A program made the translations under genes and the position numbers. The notes under the pieces are model-generated. The model was given only the letters and a program-made list of their open reading frames with translations, ran no database searches and was not told where the DNA came from. Source: Betaproteobacteria bacterium (GTDB lineage: Bacteria; Pseudomonadota; Gammaproteobacteria; Burkholderiales; Burkholderiaceae_C). From it: 64,000 bases of DNA. Below, one piece after another: positions 1-9,213 of this stretch (the stretch's first letter is position 1; each line of letters begins with the position of its first letter). The stretch is from the NCBI GenBank assembly GCA_009919175.1, contig RGCL01000002.1, positions 39,259 through 103,258 on the forward strand, in the 5' to 3' direction.

Positions 1-171
1 CGGGTCGCCGCTGCCCGTGGGTTCGATTTTGATCACCTCGGCGCCAAAGTCAGCCAGGGTTTTGGCCGCAAAGGGACCCGCGATGAGTTGGCCCATTTCG
101 ATGACCTTGAGACCGGCCAGGGGGGCTTGCGAACGGGGGGTGGTGTGAAGTGCCGATGTCATGGGGCGCAT
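1..171 (-). CDS. CaiB/BaiF family CoA-transferase, N-terminal fragment (cut by window edge)
   Basis: The visible 57 residues contain the usual start of class III CoA-transferases: a leader, then LAGLKVIEMGQLIAGPFAA, then LADFGAEVIKIEPTGSGDP. This family moves CoA between acyl-CoA donors and free carboxylates in the cytoplasm. Two in-frame ATG codons (171 and 162) could be the start; neither has a clear Shine-Dalgarno sequence. The substrate cannot be named because the rest of the protein lies outside the window. The family assignment rests on the conserved N-terminal nucleotide-binding segment. Confidence 0.85.
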   Translation of the reverse strand, partial: MRPMTSALHTTPRSQAPLAGLKVIEMGQLIAGPFAAKTLADFGAEVIKIEPTGSGDP

Positions 172-258
172 GGTAAAGCCTGGGCGGGTCATGCAGGTGA
201 TAGCCCCAGCGCTCACTTGCGGATGAAATCAGCCCATCCCCATCGACGGAGCCTTTCC

Positions 259-684
259 ATGAGCATGAACATCGACGGCGCCTGCCACTGCGGCCAGGTG
301 CGCTTCACCGCCTTGATCGACCCCGAGCGCGTCATGGCCTGTCACTGCACCGATTGCCAGACCCTGTCGGGGGCGCCATTTCGTGCGGTGGTGGCCACGC
401 GCGTGGAGCACTTCCAGCTGCAAGGCACGGTCAAGCAATACATCAAGGTCGCGCAAAGTGGCAACCGCCGCGCGCAAGTGTTTTGCCCCGAATGCGCCAC
501 ACCCCTCTATGCCACAGCGCCCGAGAACGCCACCAGCGTGATCATTCGCCTGGGCTGCGTGCGCCAGCGTGAACAACTCGCGCCCAAGGTGCAAATCTGG
601 CAGCACTCGCAACAGCCCTGGCTCAAGGACTTTGCCTCGGTCAAGGGCACGCCCGATCAGTCGGGCTTTTTGCCCGCGCTGTGA
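259..684 (+). CDS. GFA-domain (glutathione-dependent formaldehyde-activating enzyme-like) zinc protein
   Basis: A 141-residue protein with the cysteine pattern of the GFA/CENP-V fold: CHC at residues 9-11, CHCTDC at 28-33 and CPEC at 76-79, which together bind two zinc ions in known members. Few members of this family have a proven reaction, and formaldehyde-glutathione chemistry is only the name-giving case, so the substrate is open. The reading frame is open upstream to about position 88, but the ATG at 259 starts right at the fold (GACHCGQVRF) and gives the family's normal length. It stands alone, and its end lies 9 bases from the stop of the convergent pyrF. Confidence 0.85.
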   Translation: MSMNIDGACHCGQVRFTALIDPERVMACHCTDCQTLSGAPFRAVVATRVEHFQLQGTVKQYIKVAQSGNRRAQVFCPECATPLYATAPENATSVIIRLGCVRQREQLAPKVQIWQHSQQPWLKDFASVKGTPDQSGFLPAL

Positions 685-693
685 GGCTGGCCT

Positions 694-1506
694 TCAGAGC
701 AAGGCCAGGCGGGTTTGCTCGGCCACACGGCGTGCCGCTTGGGCAAAGTCAGCCCCAGACGAGGCATACAAAATCGCGCGCGATGAATTCACCACAATGG
801 GACCGTTGGGTCGCCAGCCGGCCTTGACCGTGGCCTTGGCGTCGCCCCCTTGCGCGCCCACACCAGGGATGAGCAGGGGCAAGGTGGGTGCAATCTCGCG
901 CACCCGCTCGATTTCGGCCGGATAGGTTGCCCCCACCACCAAGCCCAGCTGGCCATTGAGGTTCCACGGGCCTTGCGCGAGGCGCGCCACGTGCTCATAC
1001 AGGCGTGGCTCACCCGGCACCGAGGCCAGGGTCTGGTTTTGCAAATCGTCCCCGCCCGGATTGGAGGTGCGGCACAGCAAGAACGCGCCCTTGCCCGGAT
1101 GACGCAAATAGGGCTCCACCGAATCAAAGCCCATGAAGGGCGAGAGCGTCACCGCATCGGCCTGGTAGCGCTCAAAGGCTTCCTTGGCGTATTGCTCGGC
1201 GGTGCTGCCGATGTCGCCGCGCTTGGCATCGAGGATGACGGGCACCTGCGGGTGGCGCGTGCGCAAGTGGTGCATGAGGGCTTCGAGCTGGTCCTCGGCG
1301 CGGTGGGCGGCAAAGTAGGCGATTTGCGGCTTGAAGGACAGCACCAGATCGGCGGTGGCGTCGGCAATGGCCGCGCAAAACTCAAAGATGCGACGCGCGT
1401 CGTTTTGCCACTCGCCGGGGAAGCGGCTGGGCTCGGGGTCCAGCCCCACACAGAGGCGCGACTGGTGGGCCGCCTCGGCGGCACGCAAGTGTTCGATGAA
1501 GGTCAT
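694..1506 (-). CDS. pyrF: orotidine 5'-phosphate decarboxylase
   Basis: This 270-residue protein catalyses the last step of UMP synthesis, decarboxylation of orotidine 5'-phosphate. The catalytic charged network LDAKRGDIG is at residues 92-100. The loops SFKPQIAYF (57-65), VGATYP and [10 protein letters not shown] match the long form (pyrF type 2, about 270 residues) found in Burkholderiales and actinobacteria. The start at 1506 gives [10 protein letters not shown], the normal N-terminus; longer reading is possible but adds no conserved sequence. It diverges from the transporter gene that starts 46 bases away. Confidence 0.96.
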   Translation of the reverse strand: MTFIEHLRAAEAAHQSRLCVGLDPEPSRFPGEWQNDARRIFEFCAAIADATADLVLSFKPQIAYFAAHRAEDQLEALMHHLRTRHPQVPVILDAKRGDIGSTAEQYAKEAFERYQADAVTLSPFMGFDSVEPYLRHPGKGAFLLCRTSNPGGDDLQNQTLASVPGEPRLYEHVARLAQGPWNLNGQLGLVVGATYPAEIERVREIAPTLPLLIPGVGAQGGDAKATVKAGWRPNGPIVVNSSRAILYASSGADFAQAARRVAEQTRLALL

Positions 1507-1552
1507 GGTGGGGCATTGTAGGCAGGGGCTTGAAGCGCGATAGCATGCGCCC

Positions 1553-2458
1553 ATGCCCACCCTGTCCCGCCAACAGTTGCTTTTGCTGGTCTGCATCACC
1601 GTGGTGTGGGGCTTCAATTGGCCCATGCTCAAGATCGGGGTGACGAACTATCCCGCGCTGTCGTTTCGCATCATCAGCATGTGGATTGCCATCCCGTTTT
1701 TGGCGCTGGTGATCTGGCGCTGGCGCATGCCCTTTGTCATCCCGCGACGGCATTGGTCAGAGTTGCTGCAACTGATGGTGAGCAACTACCTGGTGTGGTA
1801 TTCGCTGGTCATCTTGGCATTGCCCTACCTCAACAGTGGGCGAACGGCCATCCTGGGCTACACCATGCCCATCTTCTCGGCGGTGTTGGGCTATGTGATC
1901 TACCGCGACCCGCTCAAACCCCGCGCCATCTTGGGTGTGGTGTGCGCCTCGGTGGCGGTGTTGCTGCTGCTGTGGCACGAACTCACGTCGCTGGCGGGCT
2001 CACCCTGGGCATTGGCCACGGTGTTGGCCTCGGCCGCCACCTGGGGCTATGGCACGCAACGCATGCGGCGCACCGTGCTCACCGTGCCCACGGTGACCGC
2101 CGCGTTCTGGATGCTCACCTTGTCCACGCCCCTCATGACGCTGCTGGCCTGGTTCCTGGAGTCGTCGCGCTGGCACTGGCCGTCGGACATCACTTGGGGC
2201 GTGATCCTCTACAACACCTTTGGCGTCTTTGTGTTTGCCCAAACGGGCTGGCTGGTGCTGGCCAGAGGCCTGCCACCGGTGGCCTCCACACTGAGCGTGA
2301 TGTTCATCCCCATCCTGGGGGTGTTCAGCAGCTCGTACTTTCTGGGCGAGGTCTTGCACGCCCAGGACTACGGCGCGGTGGCGCTCATCGTGGTGGCCAT
2401 TGCGCTGGTGCTGTGGCCTACCCCCGCACCCAAGGCTCCATCCCAAGCAGCTCGCTGA
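1553..2458 (+). CDS. DMT-superfamily (EamA) inner-membrane transporter
   Basis: A 301-residue, highly hydrophobic protein with about ten predicted membrane segments arranged as two EamA repeats (roughly residues 8-140 and 150-290). Features of the family are the N-terminal [12 protein letters not shown] motif and the repeat-ending stretches [20 protein letters not shown] and [19 protein letters not shown]. EamA proteins export or import small metabolites such as amino acids; the substrate cannot be told from sequence. It is transcribed away from pyrF and followed 36 bases later by the DUF2322-like gene. Confidence 0.88.
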   Translation: MPTLSRQQLLLLVCITVVWGFNWPMLKIGVTNYPALSFRIISMWIAIPFLALVIWRWRMPFVIPRRHWSELLQLMVSNYLVWYSLVILALPYLNSGRTAILGYTMPIFSAVLGYVIYRDPLKPRAILGVVCASVAVLLLLWHELTSLAGSPWALATVLASAATWGYGTQRMRRTVLTVPTVTAAFWMLTLSTPLMTLLAWFLESSRWHWPSDITWGVILYNTFGVFVFAQTGWLVLARGLPPVASTLSVMFIPILGVFSSSYFLGEVLHAQDYGAVALIVVAIALVLWPTPAPKAPSQAAR

Positions 2459-2494
2459 GCGTGGCCCGCCTGGCCGGTGGTGTAAATTGCCGCC

Positions 2495-2818
2495 ATGAAC
2501 TTTGCTCAACGACTCCAACAACTCCCCTCCGTCTCTCACCTGGCCGCGCTCGAACTGCTTGACGCGCAAGGCCATGTGGTGGCCACCATCGAACACAAGC
2601 CCGGCCAGATTGGCTCGCTCACGGTGTATACCGCACTGGCGGCCGAACATGGCGGCGCCATCACGCCAGCGGCGGCGCGCCTGGGTCTGACGTGGTATGC
2701 CGAGCACACGGCCGATGCGCACGCGCATCCGGGCAAACACCCCAACATCGACAGGCTGGTCGCCTGGGCTCAAGGCAGCGCGTCTTACGCTGTGCGGTTG
2801 GTGCCGTCCCAGGCCTGA
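2495..2818 (+). CDS. small conserved protein, probably DUF2322 family
   Basis: A 107-residue soluble protein of unknown role. Its opening (MNFAQRLQQLPSVSHLAALELLD) and the following GHVVATIEHKPGQIGSL and DAHAHPGKHPNIDRL segments resemble the DUF2322 family of beta- and gammaproteobacteria; that match is from memory and not searched. No signal peptide, membrane segment or catalytic motif is visible. Its last 34 bases overlap, tail to tail, the end of the uracil-DNA glycosylase gene on the other strand. Confidence 0.7.
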   Translation: MNFAQRLQQLPSVSHLAALELLDAQGHVVATIEHKPGQIGSLTVYTALAAEHGGAITPAAARLGLTWYAEHTADAHAHPGKHPNIDRLVAWAQGSASYAVRLVPSQA

Positions 2819-3774
2819 AGCGCCAGACACAGGTCCGCCCAGCTCTTGGCCTTTTCGGCGGGGTTGCGCAACAAATACGACGGGTGATAACTCACCACCA
2901 CGGGGATGTCGCCGTGGCGGTGCACCGTGCCCCGCAATTTGCCCAAGGCCACGGTGTCGATGTCGGCCACGCTGCCCCTGAGCAGGGTCTGGGCGGCAAA
3001 ACGCCCCATGGCCAGTATGAATCGGGGGCGCAACAGGCGAATCTGTGCATGCAGGTGGGCGCTGCAAGCCTCCACCTCGTCGGGCATGGGGTTGCGGTTG
3101 CCAGGCGGGCGGCACTTGACGACGTTGGTGATGTACAGGCTTGGCGCCTCGCTGTGGGTGCGCGTGCGCGAGAGCTGCATGGCTGCGAGCATCTGGTCGA
3201 GCAGCTTGCCCGCTGCACCGACAAAGGGCTCGCCCTGCACGTCTTCCTGTTCACCAGGGCCTTCGCCCACCACCAGCCAGTCCAAAGCGCGCTCGGGATG
3301 GGGCTCGGCCTCGGTGCCCACGCCAAACACCGTGTTCGTGCGCTGCAAACACAGGCGGCAAGCACGGCATTCATCGACGCTGGCCTTGAGCTCGCTCCAC
3401 CCCACACGGCTGAAGTCCACCACGGGGGCGACGGGCACAAAGTCGTCGACCTCGGCACTGGGCACGGGCGATGACCTGGGCGGGCTCGCCGCAGGCCGGG
3501 CGATGGCGGGAGTCGATGCGGCACGCTGAGGCGCGGCCACGCTGTCCTTGTTGGCAACTTGCGATGCCTGACTGGCACCCGAGCCCGCACCCGCGCGTGC
3601 GCCCAGTGGCCTGGACGCAGACGCCGCGGGCGCCATGTCGCGCACCGTCAATGCAATGCCTTCATCTGGACGCTGAGCGGCGGCACCGCTGGCCTTGGCG
3701 GGCTGTTCAGGCCACCACAGGGGCACGCCCATTTCTTGCAGCATGGCGCGATGGCGGGGGCTGAGGTTCATCAT
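2785..3774 (-). CDS. type-4 uracil-DNA glycosylase with iron-sulfur cluster
   Basis: A 329-residue DNA-repair enzyme that removes uracil from DNA. The family-4 core covers about residues 125-325: the cluster-binding CRAC starts at residue 136, motif A is GEGPGEQED (170-178), further cysteines occur in VVKCRPPGNRNP and in EVEACSAH, and motif B is SYHPSYLLRNP near the C-terminus. Residues 25-110 are a low-complexity Ala/Pro/Ser linker often seen in betaproteobacterial members. Its ATG overlaps the rimI stop by four bases (ATGA), so it is the last gene of a tsaB-rimI-udg operon. Confidence 0.93.
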   Translation of the reverse strand: MMNLSPRHRAMLQEMGVPLWWPEQPAKASGAAAQRPDEGIALTVRDMAPAASASRPLGARAGAGSGASQASQVANKDSVAAPQRAASTPAIARPAASPPRSSPVPSAEVDDFVPVAPVVDFSRVGWSELKASVDECRACRLCLQRTNTVFGVGTEAEPHPERALDWLVVGEGPGEQEDVQGEPFVGAAGKLLDQMLAAMQLSRTRTHSEAPSLYITNVVKCRPPGNRNPMPDEVEACSAHLHAQIRLLRPRFILAMGRFAAQTLLRGSVADIDTVALGKLRGTVHRHGDIPVVVSYHPSYLLRNPAEKAKSWADLCLALQAWDGTNRTA

Positions 3775-4286
3775 GCCGGTTCGCCTTGCGTCGCCTGGAG
3801 CTCGAGCTTCATGACCACGGCGTCTTCACGGCGGGTGGCATCCAGGGGGTAATAGTGTTTGCGCTGGCCTACGGTGGCAAAGCCCGCCTTGGCATACAAG
3901 GCCTGGGCGGCCTGATTGCTTTGCCGCACCTCCAGCCACAAGGTTTGCAAATGCTCGGCCTTGCAGTGGTCGATGAGTTCGCCCAGCAGCCGCTCACCCA
4001 AGCCCCGGCGCTGATGGTCGGGAGCCACGGTGAGGTTGAGCAAATGCATTTCGCCAGGACCACGCATGGCCACATGGTAGCCCAGCGTTTCGCCCTGGAG
4101 GCACAGGCGCACACAACGGTAGCCCGAGGAAATCGAGTCCTGAAAATTGCCAGCCGTCCAGGGGTGTGAATACGCCAGCTGCTCGATGGCCATGATGTCG
4201 GGGATGGCCGCCTGCGCCCAGGTTTCAAACTGGGCCTCGCGGTACCTGACCCCCAAGCCCAGGCCTTGCGGCCAGCGCCAGGTCAT
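3771..4286 (-). CDS. rimI: ribosomal protein S18 alanine N-acetyltransferase (GNAT)
   Basis: A 171-residue GNAT acetyltransferase. The acetyl-CoA loop appears as VAPDHQRRGLGERLL, and the C-terminal signature LEVRQSNQAAQALYAKAGFATVGQRKHYY is typical of RimI, which acetylates the N-terminal alanine of ribosomal protein S18. The start at 4286 is chosen because its ATG overlaps the tsaB stop as ATGA; translational coupling is therefore likely. The tsaB-rimI pairing is common in bacteria and supports the name over a generic GNAT. Confidence 0.92.
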   Translation of the reverse strand: MTWRWPQGLGLGVRYREAQFETWAQAAIPDIMAIEQLAYSHPWTAGNFQDSISSGYRCVRLCLQGETLGYHVAMRGPGEMHLLNLTVAPDHQRRGLGERLLGELIDHCKAEHLQTLWLEVRQSNQAAQALYAKAGFATVGQRKHYYPLDATRREDAVVMKLELQATQGEPA

Positions 4287-4999
4287 GCCCGCCCCCCTGG
4301 GTGTTGCGCCTGACGCTCGGCGGTGGTTTGCGCCACTTTGTTGCGCACGTAGAAGGGGGCTGCGTCCTCGGGGGCAACGGCCAGGCCACGTTGCCACGCG
4401 GCGGGTGCCAAGGCCAGGAGCGCCTGGGCAGTGGGTCTGGCGGCATGCCAGGCATGCGGCCCCAGCACCTGTTGACGCAAGTCGCCTTCGGGGCTCACCC
4501 AACTGCCTGCCACCACGGTGTCATCGCTGGCTTGCCAGCCGCTTGGCCAATGCACGGCCTGCGGGTCACTCACCGCCACCTCGAGCACGGCATGCCAGTG
4601 GTCTTCTTGCCATTGCAGGGCACCCCAATAGACCTGAGCCATCCGCGCGTCCAGCGTCACCAGCACGCGCCGCACGGTGGGCAACTGGGTGCGCACCGAC
4701 TGTGCCACCTGGCTCAGGCTGTCGATGGGCAACAAGGGCACGCCCGAACCCAAGGCCAGCCCCTGGGCGACGGCACATGCGGTGCGCAAGCCCGTGAACG
4801 CACCCGGACCTTGGCCAAAGGCAATGGCGTCGAGGTCGTGCACCGCCAGCTCGAGCTCGCCCAGCACGGCCTCGATGGCGGGCAGCAGGGTGAACGAGGC
4901 TTGGGCACCGCCGGCCACCTCGCGCACGGCCTGGCGCGTGCCCGCACAGGCGGCCACGCTCAGGTGTTCGGTGCTGGTTTCGAGGGCAAGCAGCTTCAT
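4283..4999 (-). CDS. tsaB: tRNA t6A synthesis protein TsaB
   Basis: A 238-residue ASKHA-fold protein. The N-terminus MKLLALETSTEHLSVAA and the segment AFGQGPGAFTGLRTACAVAQGLA (about residues 60-82) are the TsaB signature. TsaB is the inactive paralogue of TsaD that scaffolds the TsaD-TsaB-TsaE complex, which transfers threonylcarbamoyl to A37 of ANN-decoding tRNAs. It heads the tsaB-rimI-udg operon and diverges from dacB 44 bases away. The partner gene for making threonylcarbamoyl-AMP (tsaC/sua5), located 1.5 kb away, is broken in this sequence. Confidence 0.95.
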   Translation of the reverse strand: MKLLALETSTEHLSVAACAGTRQAVREVAGGAQASFTLLPAIEAVLGELELAVHDLDAIAFGQGPGAFTGLRTACAVAQGLALGSGVPLLPIDSLSQVAQSVRTQLPTVRRVLVTLDARMAQVYWGALQWQEDHWHAVLEVAVSDPQAVHWPSGWQASDDTVVAGSWVSPEGDLRQQVLGPHAWHAARPTAQALLALAPAAWQRGLAVAPEDAAPFYVRNKVAQTTAERQAQHPGGRA

Positions 5000-5043
5000 G
5001 GGCGGTCATTATCCGTGTCGCCACAAGTTGGAATAATGCGCCC

Positions 5044-6486
5044 ATGCGTGCGCTCAACCGCTTTGTTGTTCTGGCCTTGCTCGGCGGGCTGGGCGCTGCG
5101 TCATGGGCAGCTTCATCCACAGCCTCGACGGCCAGTGCCAGCATGCCCGCGCCCGTGCAAGCCGCCTTGCGGCAGGCCCAGTTGCCCGCCGAGTCGCTCA
5201 GCGTGGTGGTCGCCCGCGTGCAAGACGCCCCCGACAAACCCCGCTGGCAGCACTTGGCCCAGCAGCCACGCAACCCGGCTTCGCTCATCAAGCTGGTGAC
5301 CACGGTCTCAGCCCTGGATGTCATGGGGCCGCACTACACCTGGCGCACCCTGGTGGCCACCGATGGCAACTTGCAAGACGGGGTGCTGCGCGGCAACCTC
5401 TACCTCAAGGGCGAGGGCGATCCGGGTTGGGTGATGGAAAAGCTCTGGCAACTCCTGCGCCGCATCCGTGGCCTGGGGATTGAGCGCATCGAGGGCGATG
5501 TGGTGCTCGACCGCACCGCCTTTGATCTGCCCCCACATGACCCCGCCGCCTTCGATGGCGATGTGCTCAAGCCCTACAACGTTGGCCCCGATGCCTGGCT
5601 GGTCAATCACCATGCGGTGAGCCTGTTTTTTGTGCCCGACCCGGCGGCCAAGATCGCGCGGGTTTTGGCCGAACCGCCCATGGCCGGGGTGCAAATCCCC
5701 ACCCAATTGCCGCTGTCGGCGGGGCCTTGCGAAGACCATCGCGCCAAAGTCGAGCTGGACGTCAGCCAGCCCCAGGTCTGGCGCTTCAAGGGCAGCTTTG
5801 CCCAGTCCTGCGGCGACAAACGCTGGTCGGTTGCTGCGCCACCGGGTCCGGCCTTTGCGCAACAGGTGATCAAGGCCTTGTGGCAATCGGTGGGTGGGCA
5901 ATTGAGCGGCACGGTGCGCGATGGGGTCCTGCCCGCGCCCGCGCAAGTGCGCATGCAAGCCGACACGGGGCCATTGTGGGAGTCGGTGCTGCGCATCAAT
6001 AAGTTCAGCAACAACGTGATGGCAGAGCAGGTGTTCCTCTCGTTTGGGCGCGTGGCTGCGGGCGAGCCCATGCCCGCTGCTAGCTGGGAGCTGTCGCGCG
6101 CGCAAGCCCTCAAGTGGTGGCAAAACCGATTGCCGCGCACCGCACCCCCCACCTTGGTCAACGGCTCGGGCTTGTCGCGCGAGACGCGCATCGACGCACA
6201 AGGCCTGGCCGCGCTCTTGCACTGGGCATGGCTGCAGCCTTTTTACCCCGAGCTGGCGGCATCGCTGCCCGTGACCGGCACCGACGGCACGCTCAAGCGC
6301 AGCAAGGCGCAGGCCTGGGCGCACCTCAAAACGGGCAGCTTGCGCGATGTGGCGGGCATTGCGGGCTATGTGGATGGCAAGGACGGCCAGCGCTGGGTGG
6401 TGGTGGCCTTGGTCAACCATCCCCAGGCCAACCGCGCCCGCCCCGTGCTCGATGCCGTGGTCGATTGGGCGAGTCAGCAGCGATGA
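5044..6486 (+). CDS. dacB: D-alanyl-D-alanine carboxypeptidase/endopeptidase (PBP4 type)
   Basis: A 480-residue periplasmic peptidoglycan hydrolase of the S13 peptidase family. A signal peptide covers about residues 1-22 (ending in AASWA). The three penicillin-binding motifs are in order: SLIK with catalytic Ser80 and Lys83, SNN at 322-324, and KTG at 429-431. It trims D-Ala from stem peptides and can cut D-Ala-mDAP cross-links. Length and domain layout are normal for the family. The gene is single and ends 11 bases before the convergent tsaC remnant. Confidence 0.95.
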   Translation: MRALNRFVVLALLGGLGAASWAASSTASTASASMPAPVQAALRQAQLPAESLSVVVARVQDAPDKPRWQHLAQQPRNPASLIKLVTTVSALDVMGPHYTWRTLVATDGNLQDGVLRGNLYLKGEGDPGWVMEKLWQLLRRIRGLGIERIEGDVVLDRTAFDLPPHDPAAFDGDVLKPYNVGPDAWLVNHHAVSLFFVPDPAAKIARVLAEPPMAGVQIPTQLPLSAGPCEDHRAKVELDVSQPQVWRFKGSFAQSCGDKRWSVAAPPGPAFAQQVIKALWQSVGGQLSGTVRDGVLPAPAQVRMQADTGPLWESVLRINKFSNNVMAEQVFLSFGRVAAGEPMPAASWELSRAQALKWWQNRLPRTAPPTLVNGSGLSRETRIDAQGLAALLHWAWLQPFYPELAASLPVTGTDGTLKRSKAQAWAHLKTGSLRDVAGIAGYVDGKDGQRWVVVALVNHPQANRARPVLDAVVDWASQQR

Positions 6487-6497
6487 GTCACCGCCCG

Positions 6498-7452
6498 TTA
6501 GGCGGCTGCACGTTGCAGGCGATCGGCCACGCCCGCCCATTCGTCTGCATGACCCGCGCTGAGTTCTGAGGCGCTGGGCACTTGAGCGACCCAGATTTCA
6601 TCCACACCCAAGGCGTCGAGTTCGCGCAGGGTGGCATAGAGGCTTTGCGCGCAGGCCTGGGCTTGCGTGGGTTGGGCGCGCCATGCCCCCGTCCAGCCTG
6701 GTGGCGCGGCATCGGGCGACCACACGGCCACCTTGAGGTGGTGGCCTGCCTTGGGCGTTTGTGATGCTTGCGTGCACCGCTCAAGCAGTGGCGCGCGCGC
6801 CATCAGGCGCACCTTGGCGCGGGGCGCGTAATGCGAGGCCAAGGTGCCCGAGGCCTTGGGGGCCTGGCTGGGTTTGGGGTCGTGCGCCCACACCGTCTGG
6901 CCCGCCCATTCGCTCAGTTGCGCCCACCGGCACGTGCGCCTCGAACTCCTGGATCACGTGCGCGGCACAGGTGGGGCTCACGCGCCCAAAGCGGTTGGCA
7001 CTGGGACCCGCCACACCCGCCACACCCACACGGTGCGCGGCTTGCAGCAAGGCCAGCGCCACCGGATGCGACGGGCAGCGCAGACCCACGCTGTCTTGCC
7101 CGCCCGCGGCCGCCGTGGCCACACCGGCGCGGCGCGGCACGATGACCGTGAGCGGTCCCGGCCAGGCCTTGGCGAGCATGCGCGCCACGGGCTGCGACCA
7201 TTGAGCGGCAAACCCACGCGCCTGCTCTGCATGCGCCACATGAACAATGAGTGGATGGTCACTGGGTCGCCCCTTGGCCTCGAAGATGCGCGCCACGGCA
7301 GCGTCTTGCGTGGCGTCGGCGCCCAGCCCATACACCGTCTCGGTGGGAAAGGCCACCAGCTCGCCGGCGCGCCAGCGCTGGGCTGCCCGTTCGATGTGTT
7401 GAGGGTCTGCAGGCCAAGGTGCAGGCCAGGTGGAGGGGTCGACCCGGGTCAT
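6498..7452 (-). pseudogene. broken L-threonylcarbamoyladenylate synthase (TsaC/Sua5)
   Basis: The first 176 codons from 7452 encode a good YrdC/Sua5 domain: FPTETVYGLGADAT, KGRPSDHPLIVHV, WPGPLTVIVPR and AGPSANRFGRVSPT. At about 6920-6926 the frame jumps: the continuing frame reads nonsense to 6781, while the true continuation (AQLSEWAGQT, then APKASGTLASHYAPRAKVRLM, the Sua5 linker and C-terminal domain) is in the neighbouring frame down to 6498. About 30 residues normally found at this point, including the conserved GGxxxxGIESTIVD and LLRPG segments, are missing. A one-base error therefore cannot explain it; a deletion of about 95 bases is implied. It follows purK by 4 bases. Confidence 0.82.
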
Positions 7453-7456
7453 GGTC

Positions 7457-8665
7457 TCACCACGGTTCTATGCCCAGGATGGCTGCGGCTTGCAAGGCCT
7501 GGGCGCGGGCCTGTTCCAGGGTGGCTGCGGTGAAGGTCAGGTGCCCCATCTTGCGACCCAATTTGGCTTCGCGCTTGCCATACAAATGCAGGTGTGCGCC
7601 CGGCAAGGCGAGGATGCCGGACCAGTCGGGCTCACGCCACTGCCCCGCTGCGTTTTGCCACACATCGCCCAGCAGATTGAGCATTACTGCTGCACTGTGC
7701 TGGCGTGGCGGGGTGAGCGGCCAGCCAGCAGCGCAGCGCACTTGCAAATCAAACTGGGAGAGGTCGCAGCTGTCCATGCTGTGGTGGCCGCTGTTGTGCG
7801 GGCGAGGCGCGATTTCATTGACCACCCAGGTGCCCAGCTCGCGCTGCCAGGGGCCTTCTTGCAAGACAAAAAATTCCACACACAACACACCCACATGCTG
7901 CAAGCCCTTGGCCACCGCCAGTGCGGCCTGCACGAGGGCGTGAGCCATGTCGCCGGGCACCGCCCCTTCTCCGACTTCGGTCACGGCAAGGATGCCGTGG
8001 CGATGCCAGTTGCGTTGCACGGGCAGGCACACGCTGTGCCCCTCGCGGCTGCGCGCGAGCACCACCGAGCATTCCCAGGCCAGCGGCAACTGGGCTTCGA
8101 GCACGCAGCTCACCGGCGTGGGTGTGTGGGCTTGCAGGCTTTGCCAGGCGGCGGGCAAGTCGGCTCGCGTGAGCACGCGCGCCTGACCTTTGCCGTCATA
8201 GCCCATGCGGGTGGTTTTGAGGATGCCGGGAAAGAGGGCGTCGCTGAGCTGTGAAAAATCCGCTTCGCGATGCAAGACGGCATGCGGGGCTACCGGGACA
8301 CCACAGCTTTGAAAATGGGCTTTTTCTGCGGCGCGATCCTGGGCAATGGCCACCGAGTGCGCAGAAGGGGACACGGGCTTGAGCTCGGCCAAGGCCTGCA
8401 AGGCCTGGGCGGGGACGTTTTCAAATTCGGTGGTGACGGCTTGGACCCGCTCGGCCAATTGCGTCCAACCCGCTGGATCGTCGTAAGCCGTTTGCACCAG
8501 GCCCTGAGCCACTTGGGCGGCAGGTCCATCGGCCTGAGGATCGAGCACCACCACCGACAAGCCCATGGCCTGTGCGGCATGCGCCATCATGCGCCCAAGC
8601 TGCCCGCCACCCAAAACGCCGATGGTGTCGCCAGGCTGCAAACGGGCTTGCACGACGGGCTTCAT
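7457..8665 (-). CDS. purK: 5-(carboxyamino)imidazole ribonucleotide synthase
   Basis: A 402-residue ATP-grasp enzyme that uses ATP and bicarbonate to convert AIR to N5-CAIR in purine synthesis. The N-terminal domain opens with GVLGGGQLGRMMAHAAQAMG; the ATP-grasp core includes GYDGKGQARV, CVLEAQLPLAWECSVV and VNEIAPRPHNSGHHSMDSC, all standard for PurK. Its ATG overlaps the purE stop by four bases (ATGA), so the two are coupled, and the damaged tsaC frame follows 4 bases after its stop. Confidence 0.96.
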   Translation of the reverse strand: MKPVVQARLQPGDTIGVLGGGQLGRMMAHAAQAMGLSVVVLDPQADGPAAQVAQGLVQTAYDDPAGWTQLAERVQAVTTEFENVPAQALQALAELKPVSPSAHSVAIAQDRAAEKAHFQSCGVPVAPHAVLHREADFSQLSDALFPGILKTTRMGYDGKGQARVLTRADLPAAWQSLQAHTPTPVSCVLEAQLPLAWECSVVLARSREGHSVCLPVQRNWHRHGILAVTEVGEGAVPGDMAHALVQAALAVAKGLQHVGVLCVEFFVLQEGPWQRELGTWVVNEIAPRPHNSGHHSMDSCDLSQFDLQVRCAAGWPLTPPRQHSAAVMLNLLGDVWQNAAGQWREPDWSGILALPGAHLHLYGKREAKLGRKMGHLTFTAATLEQARAQALQAAAILGIEPW

Positions 8666-9156
8666 GCCTGAGGCGGCACCCGCATGGCCCGCGCGGCCTG
8701 GGTTTGCTGCTCGCGAAAGTCATGCAGGCGCTGTGCCACCTCGGGGTGATCGTGCGCCAGCATGGCCGCAGCAAACAAGGCCGCGTTGGCCGCGCCCGCA
8801 GCGCCAATGGCAAAGGTGGCCACCGGCACGCCCTTGGGCATTTGAACGATGCTGTGCAGGGAGTCCACCCCTTGCAAGTGACGCGAGGGCACGGGCACGC
8901 CCAGCACAGGCACAGGGGTTTTGGCCGCCAGCATGCCAGGCAAGTGCGCCGCACCGCCAGCCCCGGCGATGATGCATCGCAAGCCACGCGATGACGCGCT
9001 TTGGGCGTATGCGAACATGTCATCAGGCATGCGGTGAGCCGAAACCACACGGGCCTCGTGGGGAATGGCAAACTCTTGCAGAATCTGGACGGCGTGTTGC
9101 AGGGTGTCCCAATCGGATTGAGAGCCCATCACCACGCCCACAATGGGTTGAGTCAT
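8662..9156 (-). CDS. purE: 5-(carboxyamino)imidazole ribonucleotide mutase
   Basis: A 164-residue class I PurE that rearranges N5-CAIR to CAIR. The substrate-binding motifs MGSQSDW (residues 10-16), VSAHRMPD and AGAGGAAHLPGMLAA are intact. The start at 9156 gives MTQPIVGVVMGSQSD, the normal N-terminus. It leads a purE-purK unit and diverges from the cnoX gene, whose ATG is 57 bases away, so both promoters must lie in this short gap. Confidence 0.97.
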   Translation of the reverse strand: MTQPIVGVVMGSQSDWDTLQHAVQILQEFAIPHEARVVSAHRMPDDMFAYAQSASSRGLRCIIAGAGGAAHLPGMLAAKTPVPVLGVPVPSRHLQGVDSLHSIVQMPKGVPVATFAIGAAGAANAALFAAAMLAHDHPEVAQRLHDFREQQTQAARAMRVPPQA

Positions 9157-9213
9157 GAGGTGACCCCGTGAAGGCGGTAAGTCCTCGAATTTTAGGTGCG
9201 AACGGACAGTGAC

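Noticed and set aside
2000..3115. Open frame of 371 codons on the minus strand under the DMT transporter and DUF2322-like gene
   Set aside because: Arg/Gly/His-rich shadow without motifs; the opposite-strand genes are convincing.
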